Assembly: GCA_030693535.1 (NCBI GenBank)
Contig: JAUYAL010000064.1
Coordinates: 124,001 to 188,000 of the forward strand
DNA length: 64,000 nt
Direction of reading: 5' to 3'
Origin: Methylotenera sp.
GTDB taxonomy: Bacteria > Pseudomonadota > Gammaproteobacteria > Burkholderiales > Methylophilaceae
The notes under the pieces are model-generated. The model had not been told where the DNA came from, did not search any database, and was given only the letters and a program-made list of their open reading frames with translations. The number at the start of each line of letters is the position of its first letter. Positions within the stretch are counted from its first letter, which is position 1. The position numbers and the translations under genes were made by a program. Positions 18,601 to 26,809 of the stretch are shown here, one piece after another.

Positions 18601-18835
18601 GTTCAATGCCAGGTGTGGTGTTGATGGCAGATTCAATGACGCTTGTAATGCTGGTATCTATAACATCGGGATCTGCTCCACGCAAAGTCGTGCTTACCAT
18701 CACGATGGGAAAGTCGATAGATGGTACGCGGTCAACCCCTATTTTTTGATAAGCAATAATGCCGAACAAGACGATGACCGCGGAGACCATCCACGCGAGA
18801 ACGTGGCGTTTAATGGAAAGTTCAGGGAGTGTCAT
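15677..18835 (-). CDS. RND efflux pump, inner-membrane transporter (HAE1/AcrB-like)
   Basis: 1052 residues, normal for a drug-exporting RND permease. It starts MTLPELSIKRHVLAW with the first helix, has two large periplasmic loops, and carries the proton-relay Asp pair in LIGVVVDDAIVVRESI within TM4. Other signatures are PVSLLGAIAVMYFSGYTFN and GLVLLIGLVAKNSILLVD. It works as a trimer with the adaptor encoded just upstream and an outer-membrane TolC-type channel. No such channel gene is in the window, so the pump probably recruits one from elsewhere. Substrates cannot be predicted. The stop overlaps the symporter gene on the other strand. Confidence 0.95.
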   Translation of the reverse strand: MTLPELSIKRHVLAWMVSAVIVLFGIIAYQKIGVDRVPSIDFPIVMVSTTLRGADPDVIDTSITSVIESAINTTPGIEHIQSASSPGVSSISITFALSKNIDVAYSEVQSKVNQVLKRLPTGTDPPIVQKVDTNASPVIWLALSGDRTIQQLNLYANNVLKKKFETISGVGEVQLGGRRDRVIRVNISLVRMAAYKLTANDLISAFNREHVQLPGGFLVSNQAEQLLKLDLEFHTTQKLADLVVTTREGASIRLKDIATIEDGITDNRQIARYNGKPTVGIGMIKIANANTVEIINEVEKRLINDIRPNLPPGMNLEISTNDGIFINQLVASLKEHLVEGTLFAALIVLIFMRSFSSTLMICLEIPVSLLGAIAVMYFSGYTFNSMTMLALILLIGVVVDDAIVVRESILRHMSGEAGSMLSTADLKNPQAVALFRTKATILGSNEVVFAVLASSASLVCIFAPVIFMDGIIGMFFKSFAVVVTFGVLVSLLVSLTLTPMLCSRYLSVTPNQNMLYKAIGRVLTSLENTYKKLLNFAIYHRGLVLLFTLMFVAISGYYSLKYVEKDFVPETDEGSFSVTVKTPLGSSLEYTDSRLKLVEAIIASHQNEVASYFATIGAGSRGQVNQGNVNVRLKPKEQRKISQQELIKILKKELNSIPGVLALPSPVSIVRGQRSEKLQFNLTGANLQEIGRISQLLQHTLSSNADIGKVDLDVQLDLPQLNIQIDRAKAATLGLSANDIATAVSLFAGGINVAKYNEANGDGQRYDIRLKASEDELKSATDLSKIYLRSSNNADGTIGELVRLDAVASFKKELGAAVIGRYDLQYAVNFYANPNVPLGEAVDLVKASAAKLVPPDYTLKLTGQAEEFGKTMKNMKFVFSLAFILLYMVLASQFNSFIQPFIIMLAQPLAIIGGLIALLITGDTLNIYSMIGLVLLIGLVAKNSILLVDLTNQLVEKGANVNDALKEACPVRLRPVVMTSLTIILALLPAALGLGAGSETNKPLSVAIIGGMISSTLLTLVVVPAAYSLVMDGLAKYFTKKAKSPSLPSTPL

Positions 18836-18868
18836 GGTGTGTAGTATTTGTTATAGCGTATTTAATTA

Positions 18869-19957
18869 TTAATGCCCTAGTTTAATTAACGCTTTGTCGG
18901 TTAAAAACCCTGCGCCATCTACCACAATCGTGTCGTTTTCATTAACGCCATTGATAATTTCGACGAAGCCATTATGGCGTATGCCAGTTTTTACAATTGC
19001 CTGATGGGCAACATTGTTGTGCAGAACATACACAACCTCGCCCACTGGACGTAGCACTACACTTTGCTCTGGCACCATCATTGCAGCGGGCTGAATGCTT
19101 AACACCACTGTGCCTGTTACACTTGCCCCAGGCTGCCAGCCAGGCGCATCAAATATATCAGCAATCACATCTACGGTACGACTACTTTCTGTAATCATTG
19201 GTTTTAATTCGCGAATGAAAGTTTCAATAGTTTTTGAACTGGTTGGTGTGCTGAGCCGTACTTTTAACCCTGGTTTGAGTTGCGCGCCAATATGTTCAGG
19301 AAAAGGTAAGTGTGCCCTTAATCGTTGTGCGGAAACAATTAATACAATTGGGTCACCAACACGAACAAACTCGCCGTCATCTACTAATTTCTTCTCTATA
19401 TTGCCACTTGCTGGCGCATAAATTTTAGTTTTATTGCTACCGTGATTAATAGTACTTACGCGCGCTCTTGCGCCGACAAGCTGTTCTTTCAAAACATTTT
19501 GTTGCGCCACATCATTATCTACGACATTTTGCGAAATAAATTTTTTATTGACCAAAGATTGATTGCGATCAACTGTTTTAGCTTGATTATTTAAAAGCGC
19601 CTCAATGCGAGCAACTTCTGCCTGCGCTTCGTCTCGTTGCATGCCAAAATCTGCCGCGTCTAAAGTAGCAATCAACTGACCTTGTCTGACCGCTTGCCCC
19701 GTGTTGACATGAATTTTAACTACACGCGCTGCAACTTCGGCCGACACAGTTGGATTAGTGAGGCCTTCAAGTGAACCCATCGCTTCTTCTGTGATTTCTA
19801 GCGATTCACTTTGCACCTGAGTGGTGGTGACTAAAGTAGGTTTCTGATTATTGCTATCGCCGGATTTTCTATTTTTATCTGTGCTTTCTGACCCACAGGC
19901 AATTAGTAGGATAGACAATAATATGACTGAAAGAAGAGGTTTATTTTGCTGCATCAT
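18869..19957 (-). CDS. RND efflux pump periplasmic adaptor (membrane fusion lipoprotein)
   Basis: 362 residues. It is a probable lipoprotein: a hydrophobic leader SVILLSILLIACGSES with lipobox LIAC. It then shows the biotinyl-lipoyl-like half motif VSAEVAARVVKIHVNTGQAV, a coiled-coil hairpin (~95-150), the matching half KIYAPASGNIEKKLVDDGEF, and a beta-barrel domain. The adaptor links the RND permease to an outer-membrane channel. The permease gene begins 33 bases downstream, so both form one operon. Family length and layout are normal. Confidence 0.93.
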   Translation of the reverse strand: MMQQNKPLLSVILLSILLIACGSESTDKNRKSGDSNNQKPTLVTTTQVQSESLEITEEAMGSLEGLTNPTVSAEVAARVVKIHVNTGQAVRQGQLIATLDAADFGMQRDEAQAEVARIEALLNNQAKTVDRNQSLVNKKFISQNVVDNDVAQQNVLKEQLVGARARVSTINHGSNKTKIYAPASGNIEKKLVDDGEFVRVGDPIVLIVSAQRLRAHLPFPEHIGAQLKPGLKVRLSTPTSSKTIETFIRELKPMITESSRTVDVIADIFDAPGWQPGASVTGTVVLSIQPAAMMVPEQSVVLRPVGEVVYVLHNNVAHQAIVKTGIRHNGFVEIINGVNENDTIVVDGAGFLTDKALIKLGH

Positions 19958-19976
19958 TTTTCTAAAACTTTCTGTG

Positions 19977-20516
19977 TTAATTTTTTGGCACTATATTTTG
20001 CCAGTCAAAGTATGGCCCCGGATCAGTTTTTCGGCCAGGTGCGATGTCTGAATGACCTACTATAGCTTGAATTGGGTAGGTGTTGTTGAGTGCAACAATC
20101 AAACTATTAAGTGTTTGATATTGTGCGGGCTCAAACTTTTCAAAGTCTGAGCCTTCCAGTTCTATTCCGACCGAAAAATCATTACAACGTTCCCTATCCT
20201 GCCAATTTGATACGCCAGCATGCCACGCGCGGTGCAAGCATGACACAAATTGTATGAGCTCGCCATCACGTCGAATTAAAAAATGTGATGATACTTTTCT
20301 TGTGTAGATTGTTGCGTAGTATGGGTGATCATTTGGCTTAAGCTGATTGGTAAATAATTCAATAATACCTTTGCCGCCATATTGGTTGGGGGGCAAGCTA
20401 ATGTTATGAATGACGATTAAACTTATCTCATTCTCAGGTCGACTATCAAAATTAGGTGATGAAATAAGCTTAGAATTTTTCGCAAAGCCATTAGCATCAA
20501 TCGTATAAGTTTTCAT
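19977..20516 (-). CDS. ampD: 1,6-anhydro-N-acetylmuramyl-L-alanine amidase AmpD
   Basis: 179 residues. This cytoplasmic zinc amidase removes peptide from anhydromuropeptides during cell-wall recycling. The family (amidase_2) zinc ligands are visible as His in IVIHNISLPP, His in AIVGHSDIAPGRKTDPG and the Asp in KTDPG. SSHFLIRRDGELIQFV and RAWHAGVSNWQDRERCND are the AmpD-specific blocks. The N-terminus starts MKTYTIDANG, close to the cytoplasmic form with no signal peptide. It is upstream of, and on the same strand as, the RND adaptor with a 19-base gap. Confidence 0.93.
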   Translation of the reverse strand: MKTYTIDANGFAKNSKLISSPNFDSRPENEISLIVIHNISLPPNQYGGKGIIELFTNQLKPNDHPYYATIYTRKVSSHFLIRRDGELIQFVSCLHRAWHAGVSNWQDRERCNDFSVGIELEGSDFEKFEPAQYQTLNSLIVALNNTYPIQAIVGHSDIAPGRKTDPGPYFDWQNIVPKN

Positions 20517-20653
20517 ATAAACTAATTTTATGCGAATTCTGGTTTTATGAGAAATCTGGTACTAAAAGCTATAGGTAAAAATTATAGGGAAAAATCTAGC
20601 AATCATATAAAATTAGGTTTAAATAAATAATTTAGCAAAATTAAGGAAGTTCA

Positions 20654-21655
20654 ATGGTATTTTTTCAACTGTTTTTGATGCTGATTGTGATTTTAATCGC
20701 GGCAGAAGTGTTTACTAATGCTCTTGAGCACTTAGGGGAGAGGCTTGGCATTTCTGAGGGGGTAACAGGCTCTCTGTTCGCTGCAGTCGGAACCGCATTG
20801 CCAGAAACGATGGTGCCATTATTGGCGCTACTCGCGGGAACGTCAAATACCGCGACAAATGAAGAAATTGGCGTAGGGTCAATATTGGGCGCGCCGTTGA
20901 TGTTAGCGACTTTATCAATTTCTCTCATGGCAATATCAGTATGGAAGCGTCGTGGTACACAGGGTCATTTACGTCCAGAGCGCACAGGGTTGACACGTGA
21001 CCTTAATTTTTTCCTTGCGGCGTTTGCCTTTGCTGCAGCTGCCATGTATGTGCCACATAGCTTGCCAGTTGTGCGTTATGCTATGAGTGCGTGTATGGTA
21101 ATGATGTATTTTGTATATGTCATGATGACTCTTCATGCTTCGAAAGCATTGGTGGCTGATGGGCATGCTACAGAAGCTGGTGGTGATATGTTTTTGTGCA
21201 AACTAGGTTTGCCAAACAATATGGCCATCATCATTATCCAGCTTGTATTAGGCGTTGCTCTGCTAATCGCAGGCGCAAAAGGTTTTATTAATGGCGTGGA
21301 AGAGGCATCTCATTTACTTGGTATTTCAGCGTTACTACTGTCTTTATTGATTATTCCGATTGCCACAGAATTGCCTGAAAAAGTGAATAGTATCTTGTGG
21401 ATACGTAAGGGCAAAGATACCTTGGCATTCGGCAACATTACAGGCGCCATGGTGTTTCAAGGTACATTATTACCAGCAATCGGCATTATGTTAACTCCAT
21501 GGGAGCCACGTAAAGAGGTGGTTTTAGGTATTGCTATAACGTTAATTGCTGCAATTTGGATGCGCTACTTATTAGCAAAAGGCGGCATTAGAGTGTGGCA
21601 TTTATTGGTAAATGGTGCGATGTATATTACTTACTTGGTGTTGGTGCTAAGCTAA
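20654..21655 (+). CDS. Sodium/calcium exchanger family (CaCA) membrane protein
   Basis: 333 residues with about ten hydrophobic segments in two halves. The two inverted repeats each carry an ion-binding motif: AAVGTALPETMVPLLALLAG (~45-62) and IPIATELPEKVNSILW (~235-250), which correspond to the GTSxPE-type alpha repeats. Such proteins exchange Ca2+ or other cations for Na+ or H+. AAGGAAG precedes the ATG at suitable spacing. It stands alone between ampD (divergent) and pilR (convergent). Ion specificity is not determinable here. Confidence 0.88.
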   Translation: MVFFQLFLMLIVILIAAEVFTNALEHLGERLGISEGVTGSLFAAVGTALPETMVPLLALLAGTSNTATNEEIGVGSILGAPLMLATLSISLMAISVWKRRGTQGHLRPERTGLTRDLNFFLAAFAFAAAAMYVPHSLPVVRYAMSACMVMMYFVYVMMTLHASKALVADGHATEAGGDMFLCKLGLPNNMAIIIIQLVLGVALLIAGAKGFINGVEEASHLLGISALLLSLLIIPIATELPEKVNSILWIRKGKDTLAFGNITGAMVFQGTLLPAIGIMLTPWEPRKEVVLGIAITLIAAIWMRYLLAKGGIRVWHLLVNGAMYITYLVLVLS

Positions 21656-21711
21656 AAGGTTTTAACCTAAAAAACTTCACAGAATGACTTTGAGTTTGTA
21701 TTGGTTAGACA

Positions 21712-23112
21712 TTAATCGGTTTCAATTGAGTCGTCACTATCTAGATCAGCATCACTCTCTTTTGCTAGGCCTAATTTAGATAACCGATAACGTAATGTGC
21801 GAAAACTGACCCCCAATAATTTAGCTGCGGCTGTTTTGTTGTTATTAGTTTTATTTAATGCGCTAACAATTGCTCTCTTTTCAATGTCTTCTAGATAATC
21901 AGATAAATTAAGTGCTGATAGCTGATCTGGGTTGAAGCTTTGTCTGGGCTGGACATCTGAAATAGGCGAATTTTCATAACCTAAATCATCAATTGTAATT
22001 GTTTTGCCGTCACTCATTGCCAAGGCGCGTTCGAGCATGTTCTCTAACTCCCGGACATTTCCCGCAAATTGTAATTTTGATAAGTATGTCTGGGTATCTT
22101 TGTCTATTTGCGGTATGGCTGTATTGTGCGTAGCACATAGCTTTGCCAGTAACATATTCGCTAGCAGTGGGATATCCGCTGGACGATCTCGCAAAGCTGG
22201 CATTTTTAGTTGTATCACGTTAAGTCTGTAGTATAAATCCTGCCTAAATAGACCTGCATCCATCATGTCACTTAAATTTTTATGAGTTGCGCAAATAATG
22301 CGTACATCAACTGCCTCTTCCGTTGTACCACCGACCATCCGTACTTTTTTTTCTTGAATTGCACGCAATAGCTTAACTTGCATAGGCAACGGCAAGTCGG
22401 CTACTTCATCTAGAAACAAAGTGCCACCACTGGCAGCCTGAAACATTCCTTCTTTATCTTGACTGGCACCGGTAAACGCACCTTTTTTATAGCCGAAAAA
22501 TTCGCTTTCCATCAAGTTTTCAGGGATTGCGCCACAGTTTACGGCTATAAAAGCGCCATCGGCCCGAGAGCTATTCTTATGGATAAGTTTAGCTGCTAGC
22601 TCTTTACCACTACCTGATTCACCGCTGATATAAACAGGCGCTTGGCTACGCGCCAGTTTGGCAATCATGCTGCGAACATAAGTGATAGGCTCTGAGTCAC
22701 CTAGCATTTCTAAAGTACTTTCTTTATGAGTGTTAGCTTGAGTTGTTAGTCTGAGTGCAAATTCAATGACAGGGCGCAATTGCTTTAGCGAGATTGGCTT
22801 GCTAAGGTAATCAAAAGCGCCTGCTTTAAGTGCAGATACGGCATTGTCTGCACTAGCATGTGCAGTAATCACAGCAACTGGCAGACCTGAATGAAACTCG
22901 CTTATGTAATTGACTAGATCTAAGCCAGTTCCATCGGGCATCTGCATGTCAGTCAGGCATAGCGCGTATTGACGTTGTTTGAGTAATGTTTTAGCTTCCT
23001 CAACACAGCTTGCACTGTAAGTGTCAATGTCCATACGCTCTAGAGTCATGACTAATAACTCTCTGATGTCAGTTTCGTCATCGACAATTAAGCAGTTCAG
23101 TTTTTTTATCAT
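21712..23112 (-). CDS. pilR: Sigma-54-dependent response regulator PilR
   Basis: 466 residues. Receiver domain 1-120 starts NCLIVDDETDIRELL, has the phospho-acceptor Asp in CLTDMQMPDG, and Lys in YLSKPISL. The AAA+ domain has Walker A SGESGSGKELAAKL, the sigma-54 contact loop KKGAFTGASQ and Walker B TLFLDEVADL. A Fis-type helix-turn-helix closes it: NKTAAAKLLGVSFRTLRYRL. It is paired with the sensor kinase PilS 50 bases upstream. In pseudomonads PilR activates pilA from a sigma-54 promoter; here the pilin operon lies about 10 kb away on the other strand, and I found no clear -24/-12 box upstream of it. Confidence 0.93.
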   Translation of the reverse strand: MIKKLNCLIVDDETDIRELLVMTLERMDIDTYSASCVEEAKTLLKQRQYALCLTDMQMPDGTGLDLVNYISEFHSGLPVAVITAHASADNAVSALKAGAFDYLSKPISLKQLRPVIEFALRLTTQANTHKESTLEMLGDSEPITYVRSMIAKLARSQAPVYISGESGSGKELAAKLIHKNSSRADGAFIAVNCGAIPENLMESEFFGYKKGAFTGASQDKEGMFQAASGGTLFLDEVADLPLPMQVKLLRAIQEKKVRMVGGTTEEAVDVRIICATHKNLSDMMDAGLFRQDLYYRLNVIQLKMPALRDRPADIPLLANMLLAKLCATHNTAIPQIDKDTQTYLSKLQFAGNVRELENMLERALAMSDGKTITIDDLGYENSPISDVQPRQSFNPDQLSALNLSDYLEDIEKRAIVSALNKTNNNKTAAAKLLGVSFRTLRYRLSKLGLAKESDADLDSDDSIETD

Positions 23113-23163
23113 GCGCTATTATGCCTTGGTTTTATTTTTGAATTAATAGAGATGCTAATAAGA

Positions 23164-24783
23164 TTAACTAAACTTTTTTAAGTGAACTAAAAAAGTACAT
23201 CCTTGTGCTAATGCCTGATATTGCAGGCTTGCACCATTAGCTTCTGCCAGTTCCCGTGAAATGTAAAGGCCTAAACCGTTGCCTGATGATTTGGTAGTAA
23301 AAAATGGTTCAAATAATCTAGAGATGTCTTTTTCGGCTATACCGCTACCATCATCTATAATTTGAATACTGAAACCATTTTTACCAATCTCTATATAGTC
23401 TAAAATTAAGCTATTTTGTTGATGCTGGCTATGTTCCCAGCCATTTTTACATAGATTCCACAAAATTTGTGTTAAGTGACGTTTGTCAAAAGTGACGATT
23501 TGTTTATGCGATAAAGGTTTTAATTTGAAATGGGTCGCAGGTACTTTTTCAACAGCACAAAATTGTGTATAAAACTCTGATATAAACTCACTTAATTCAA
23601 TTTTTTCTTGATGTGTACGATCTCGTCGATTTAGTTCAAGAACATCTTTAATAATTTGGTCTATACGCCCAATATTATCCTCAATAATTTGCAATATACG
23701 CTTTGTAGGTACGGATATATTTTCCTCTTCTTGTAGCAACTGATTCGCATGGCTAATCGCACTAAGAGGATTACGGATTTCATGCGCGATATTTGCCGTT
23801 AATCTTCCAAGTGCAGCCAGTTTAGCCTGCTGTGCCTTAGACTGTAGTTGGCTGACATCTTGAATAAAAACTACCGCACCAAAATTTCGTAACTGATTAA
23901 TTGGCATGAAGCTGAGTTTCAATTCGCGATTGCCAATTGAAACAATTGAATTGTTACTTGCATCTTCATTTTCTAGCCAGCTGTTGAAGGCAATCGCTAT
24001 TTCAGGGACATTGCTAGTTAGACCAATGTTATCTAATCTATTTTTAGATAAAGTAAGAAATGATTCGGCCTGCAGGTTATGGTGACGAATATTAAGTTTT
24101 TCATCCACAACAATGACACCATCCTGCATTTCCTGTGTAATTAGCGCGTTGATTTGCGATAGGTTCTCAATATCGACACCACGTGCCGAGGCCAATGCTT
24201 CACTTAGCTGCATGCGCTTCGCTAAACTATAGGCTAGCCATGCGGTGGCAAAACAACTTAAACTCAACATCACCGCTTGCGTGTAAGAGGTTGCAGAGAT
24301 ATCCACCAATGTCATTTGATAGCTTTGCTCAAGGAGTAGACATAAGCTTGCAATGGCAGCATAAAACAAAGCCAAGCGACCATTGCTGACGACGCTAGCA
24401 GTGACAATTGAAATGATAAGCAGAAGTCCGAGTCCACTTTGAATTCCACCCGCCGCATGCATCAGCAAGGTGATGAAAAGTATATCAATAATGACTTGTA
24501 ATGGCAGTAAGAATGCCTTGGATGCTGATTTTAGTGGGCTGATGAGTAGTGAAGTGACGCTAAACAAAAAGTAGGCGATTGATAAATTAAAAAATAAAGG
24601 CGCACTTTCTTTATCCCACAGGGTTTCTTTGCTCATAAAGAGGTAAAGGCTGATAAAAATCAAACTTAATATAAAACGAAAAATATTAAGCACATTGATT
24701 GCACGTGCCTGCAATGGCAAATCAATGGAGATTGTGTCACCTTGGTTTGGGGTAGACCAATAGTTTAATTTCAAAAAGTTCAT
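23164..24783 (-). CDS. pilS: Sensor histidine kinase PilS
   Basis: 539 residues. The N-terminal ~200 residues contain about six hydrophobic segments, followed by a PAS-like region (~205-310). The kinase core has the phospho-His in LTANIAHEIRNPLSAISH, and an ATPase domain with N and G boxes (ILWNLCKNGWEHS, IIDDGSGIAEKDI, FTTKSSGNGLGLYI). This is the PilS architecture, controlling PilR by phosphorylation in response to membrane pilin level. ATG 24783 overlaps the stop of the small PP0621-type gene by 4 bases (ATGA), so the three genes are one operon. Confidence 0.92.
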   Translation of the reverse strand: MNFLKLNYWSTPNQGDTISIDLPLQARAINVLNIFRFILSLIFISLYLFMSKETLWDKESAPLFFNLSIAYFLFSVTSLLISPLKSASKAFLLPLQVIIDILFITLLMHAAGGIQSGLGLLLIISIVTASVVSNGRLALFYAAIASLCLLLEQSYQMTLVDISATSYTQAVMLSLSCFATAWLAYSLAKRMQLSEALASARGVDIENLSQINALITQEMQDGVIVVDEKLNIRHHNLQAESFLTLSKNRLDNIGLTSNVPEIAIAFNSWLENEDASNNSIVSIGNRELKLSFMPINQLRNFGAVVFIQDVSQLQSKAQQAKLAALGRLTANIAHEIRNPLSAISHANQLLQEEENISVPTKRILQIIEDNIGRIDQIIKDVLELNRRDRTHQEKIELSEFISEFYTQFCAVEKVPATHFKLKPLSHKQIVTFDKRHLTQILWNLCKNGWEHSQHQQNSLILDYIEIGKNGFSIQIIDDGSGIAEKDISRLFEPFFTTKSSGNGLGLYISRELAEANGASLQYQALAQGCTFLVHLKKFS

Positions 24784-25040
24784 TTTTGTTGAATGTGCGC
24801 CTGACAGCAGTAGAAGCTATCTGTGACTAAAAAAGCTTCCGATCTAGGTAAATGCACTTTACAAGTGGCGCATTGCACCATGTCTTCTATATTTTTGGCG
24901 TTCTTGCCGTCTTCGTTATTCTTATGATTAACGCCATTTTCTGTGTCTGATTTTTGACTTCTATTTTTGTTTATATGACGTTTGAAGAAGTAGAATGCCA
25001 GCCAAATCATTAGTCCTAAAAAAAATAATCGCCACAACAT
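24780..25040 (-). CDS. PP0621-family small membrane protein with a Cys-rich tail
   Basis: 86 residues if started at ATG 25040, chosen because GGAG lies 7 bases upstream; a TTG at 25046 is a less likely start. One membrane helix (WRLFFLGLMIWLAFYFF) at the N-terminus is followed by a charged Lys/Asn-rich linker and then a compact end CATCKVHLPRSEAF...FYCCQAHI with four Cys and His. The spacing of CxxC and CCxxH suggests a metal-binding zinc-ribbon. The family is found next to pilS in many gammaproteobacteria and betaproteobacteria. Its function is unknown. The 4-base overlap shows coupling to pilS. Confidence 0.85.
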   Translation of the reverse strand: MLWRLFFLGLMIWLAFYFFKRHINKNRSQKSDTENGVNHKNNEDGKNAKNIEDMVQCATCKVHLPRSEAFLVTDSFYCCQAHIQQK

Positions 25041-25181
25041 AACCAATCTCCAATGAATGTACTACTTTGATTGTAACGAATTCCCAAGCTTTATTCAAAA
25101 TACTAGATTCTATTTAGCATAATATACTTTTGGAATTTCTGTCTAAGACTGCGATAGGGTGTGATTCGGAAAATATAAACC

Positions 25182-25190
25182 TGATATACT
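25182..25190 (+). promoter_or_regulatory. Possible extended -10 promoter of the sigma factor cluster
   Basis: TGATATACT at 25182-25190 is an extended -10 (TGnTATACT) about 80 bases before the sigma factor start. No good -35 was found, as is normal with extended -10 sites. The 225-base gap from 25046 holds nothing else that I can recognise. Confidence 0.35.
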
Positions 25191-25270
25191 TAAACTTAAT
25201 TAAATGTCAGTTATCGATAAAAAAATAAAAATAAGCCTTAGCAGTTTAAAGCTGTGGGCAATTTAGAGTT

Positions 25271-25861
25271 ATGGCAACCACCAAAGAACTTTCCGATTTT
25301 CTTGAAGCTGTAGAGCGTCGCGCATTTAAACAGACGGCATATGCCGTGCGTGATGACCATGCTGCGCTTGATATTGTGCAAGATGCGATGATGAAGCTCG
25401 CTGAAAAGTATGGTGATAAGCCTGCAGCAGAATTTCCTATGCTTTTCCAACGAATCTTACAAAATACTATGCGTGATTTTTGGCGTAGGCAAAAAGTGCG
25501 TAATTTATGGACAACTTTGCTTTCTTCATTTGGAAGTAGTGAAAACGGCGAAGACCGTGATCCATTAGAAACGATAGATGTTGAAGATGATAGTGATGAG
25601 CCAGCGACCCAGCTTGAGCGAAGTCAGACGATCAAATTGATAGAACGTGCATTAGAAAAACTCCCGACACGTCAACGAGAAGCCTTTGTATTACGTTATT
25701 GGGAAGAAATGGATGTCGCTGAAACAGCAATAATTATGGGCTGCTCAGATGGTAGCGTGAAAACGCACTGTTCTCGAGCGGTCCACGCGTTGGCGTTGGA
25801 ATTGAAAAAGCAAGGTTTAGAGAAGTTGGGCCTGTCGAATTTAATGTTAACTAAGCCTTAA
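25271..25861 (+). CDS. RNA polymerase sigma-70 family factor (ECF-like)
   Basis: 196 residues. Sigma region 2 covers ~15-80 (AYAVRDDHAALDIVQDAMMKLA, then FPMLFQRILQNTMRDFWRRQ). An acidic linker (DPLETIDVEDDSDEPA) follows, then region 4 at ~125-175 with a helix-turn-helix in MDVAETAIIMGCSDGSVKTH. This is a complete two-domain ECF-type factor. AGAG precedes the ATG. The DUF3619, DUF3106 and RDD genes downstream form the usual betaproteobacterial cluster. Its regulon is unknown. DUF3619 could serve as the membrane-bound anti-sigma partner (inference). Confidence 0.9.
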   Translation: MATTKELSDFLEAVERRAFKQTAYAVRDDHAALDIVQDAMMKLAEKYGDKPAAEFPMLFQRILQNTMRDFWRRQKVRNLWTTLLSSFGSSENGEDRDPLETIDVEDDSDEPATQLERSQTIKLIERALEKLPTRQREAFVLRYWEEMDVAETAIIMGCSDGSVKTHCSRAVHALALELKKQGLEKLGLSNLMLTKP

Positions 25862-25901
25862 TGAAAACTAAATGATGGCTTAGAAAGCTAAGAGGTAAAC
25901 G

Positions 25902-26345
25902 ATGAGCAAGAATGAACATATGAATAATAAAATTGATGATAGCAACTTAGACGTAAATTTAATTGCAGATGAGCAGTTGGCGAGCACAGTAGCGCATTTA
26001 TTAAATGATAATGCTCAGCATCTTAATGCGGTTACCCTGAAGCGCTTAAATACAGTCCGTGCTTTGGCTGTAAGCCAATTAGCAGTTCGTCAAACACAAG
26101 TGACACAAGGTGCTAATCGCAGTGGCAATGTGCTACATTGGCTCGGTCATGGTTTTGAGCAGCATCGTATGATGAGTATTACCGTGATTGCAATGGCAAT
26201 GTTGCTAGGATTTTTCGCAGTACAACAATTTAGCTTATATAATAATTTAAAACATAGTGATGCATTTTTATTGGCATCAGAGTTGCCACCGGAAGCATTC
26301 GCAGACAAAGGGTTTGATACATGGTTAGTTTCCAAGCAAGATTAA
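25902..26345 (+). CDS. DUF3619 single-pass membrane protein
   Basis: 147 residues. The N-terminal ~85 residues are soluble and likely helical (NLIADEQLASTVAHLL, ATLKRLN-like VTLKRLNTVRALAVSQLA), one membrane helix spans ~91-109 (MSITVIAMAMLLGFFAVQQ), and a short acidic periplasmic tail ends SELPPEAFADKGFDTWL. AGAGGTAAACG is a good ribosome site. The layout, cytoplasmic helical domain plus one TM, is that of a ZAS-like anti-sigma factor without the usual His/Cys zinc motif, and it lies straight after a sigma gene. The function is inferred, not known. The 3' end overlaps the DUF3106 gene by 25 bases. Confidence 0.88.
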   Translation: MSKNEHMNNKIDDSNLDVNLIADEQLASTVAHLLNDNAQHLNAVTLKRLNTVRALAVSQLAVRQTQVTQGANRSGNVLHWLGHGFEQHRMMSITVIAMAMLLGFFAVQQFSLYNNLKHSDAFLLASELPPEAFADKGFDTWLVSKQD

Positions 26346-26761
26346 ATCTTACAGTAGTATTTTTAGTAACATTGTTATTTAGTACTGTAGTCTTAGCCGA
26401 TGATGTAGCTGTAACCTGGGCACAATTAACCGATATGCAAAAAAAAGTGTTAAGTCCGTTAGCCTCGGAATGGGATACTTTACGACCTTGGCAACGTGAA
26501 AAAATGCTGGACATCGCACGCGATTACCCAAAAATGGATGCTACCAAGCAGACTTTAGTCCAAAAACGTCTTGATAACTGGAGTCGCATGACTCCTTATG
26601 AGCGTGAGAATGCAAGGAAAAGCCATCAACAATTTCAATCACTGTCTGCAGAGAAGAAAAATGAATTACGTAAAAAGTGGACTGAATATCAAAAGTTACC
26701 TGAGTCGGAGCGTGCTAGATTAAGAGCCGAGTCGCCAGATATTTACAAGGATGCAGACTAA
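26321..26761 (+). CDS. DUF3106 secreted protein
   Basis: 146 residues with a signal peptide (LTVVFLVTLLFSTVVLA, cut near LADD). The mature part is helical, basic and repeats a Trp/Arg pattern: VLSPLASEWDTLRPWQREKM, RLDNWSRMTPYERENARKSH, RKKWTEYQKLPESERARL. Such W-x-R repeats are the DUF3106 hallmark; the role is unknown but predicted periplasmic. AAAGGG upstream of the ATG lies within the DUF3619 coding end, so translation is coupled. It is the third gene of the sigma factor cluster. Confidence 0.88.
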   Translation: MVSFQARLNLTVVFLVTLLFSTVVLADDVAVTWAQLTDMQKKVLSPLASEWDTLRPWQREKMLDIARDYPKMDATKQTLVQKRLDNWSRMTPYERENARKSHQQFQSLSAEKKNELRKKWTEYQKLPESERARLRAESPDIYKDAD

Positions 26762-26809
26762 TCTAGCTGTTGTTGCCGATAACAGTATCGTTTTTAGTGA
26801 GAGTACTTA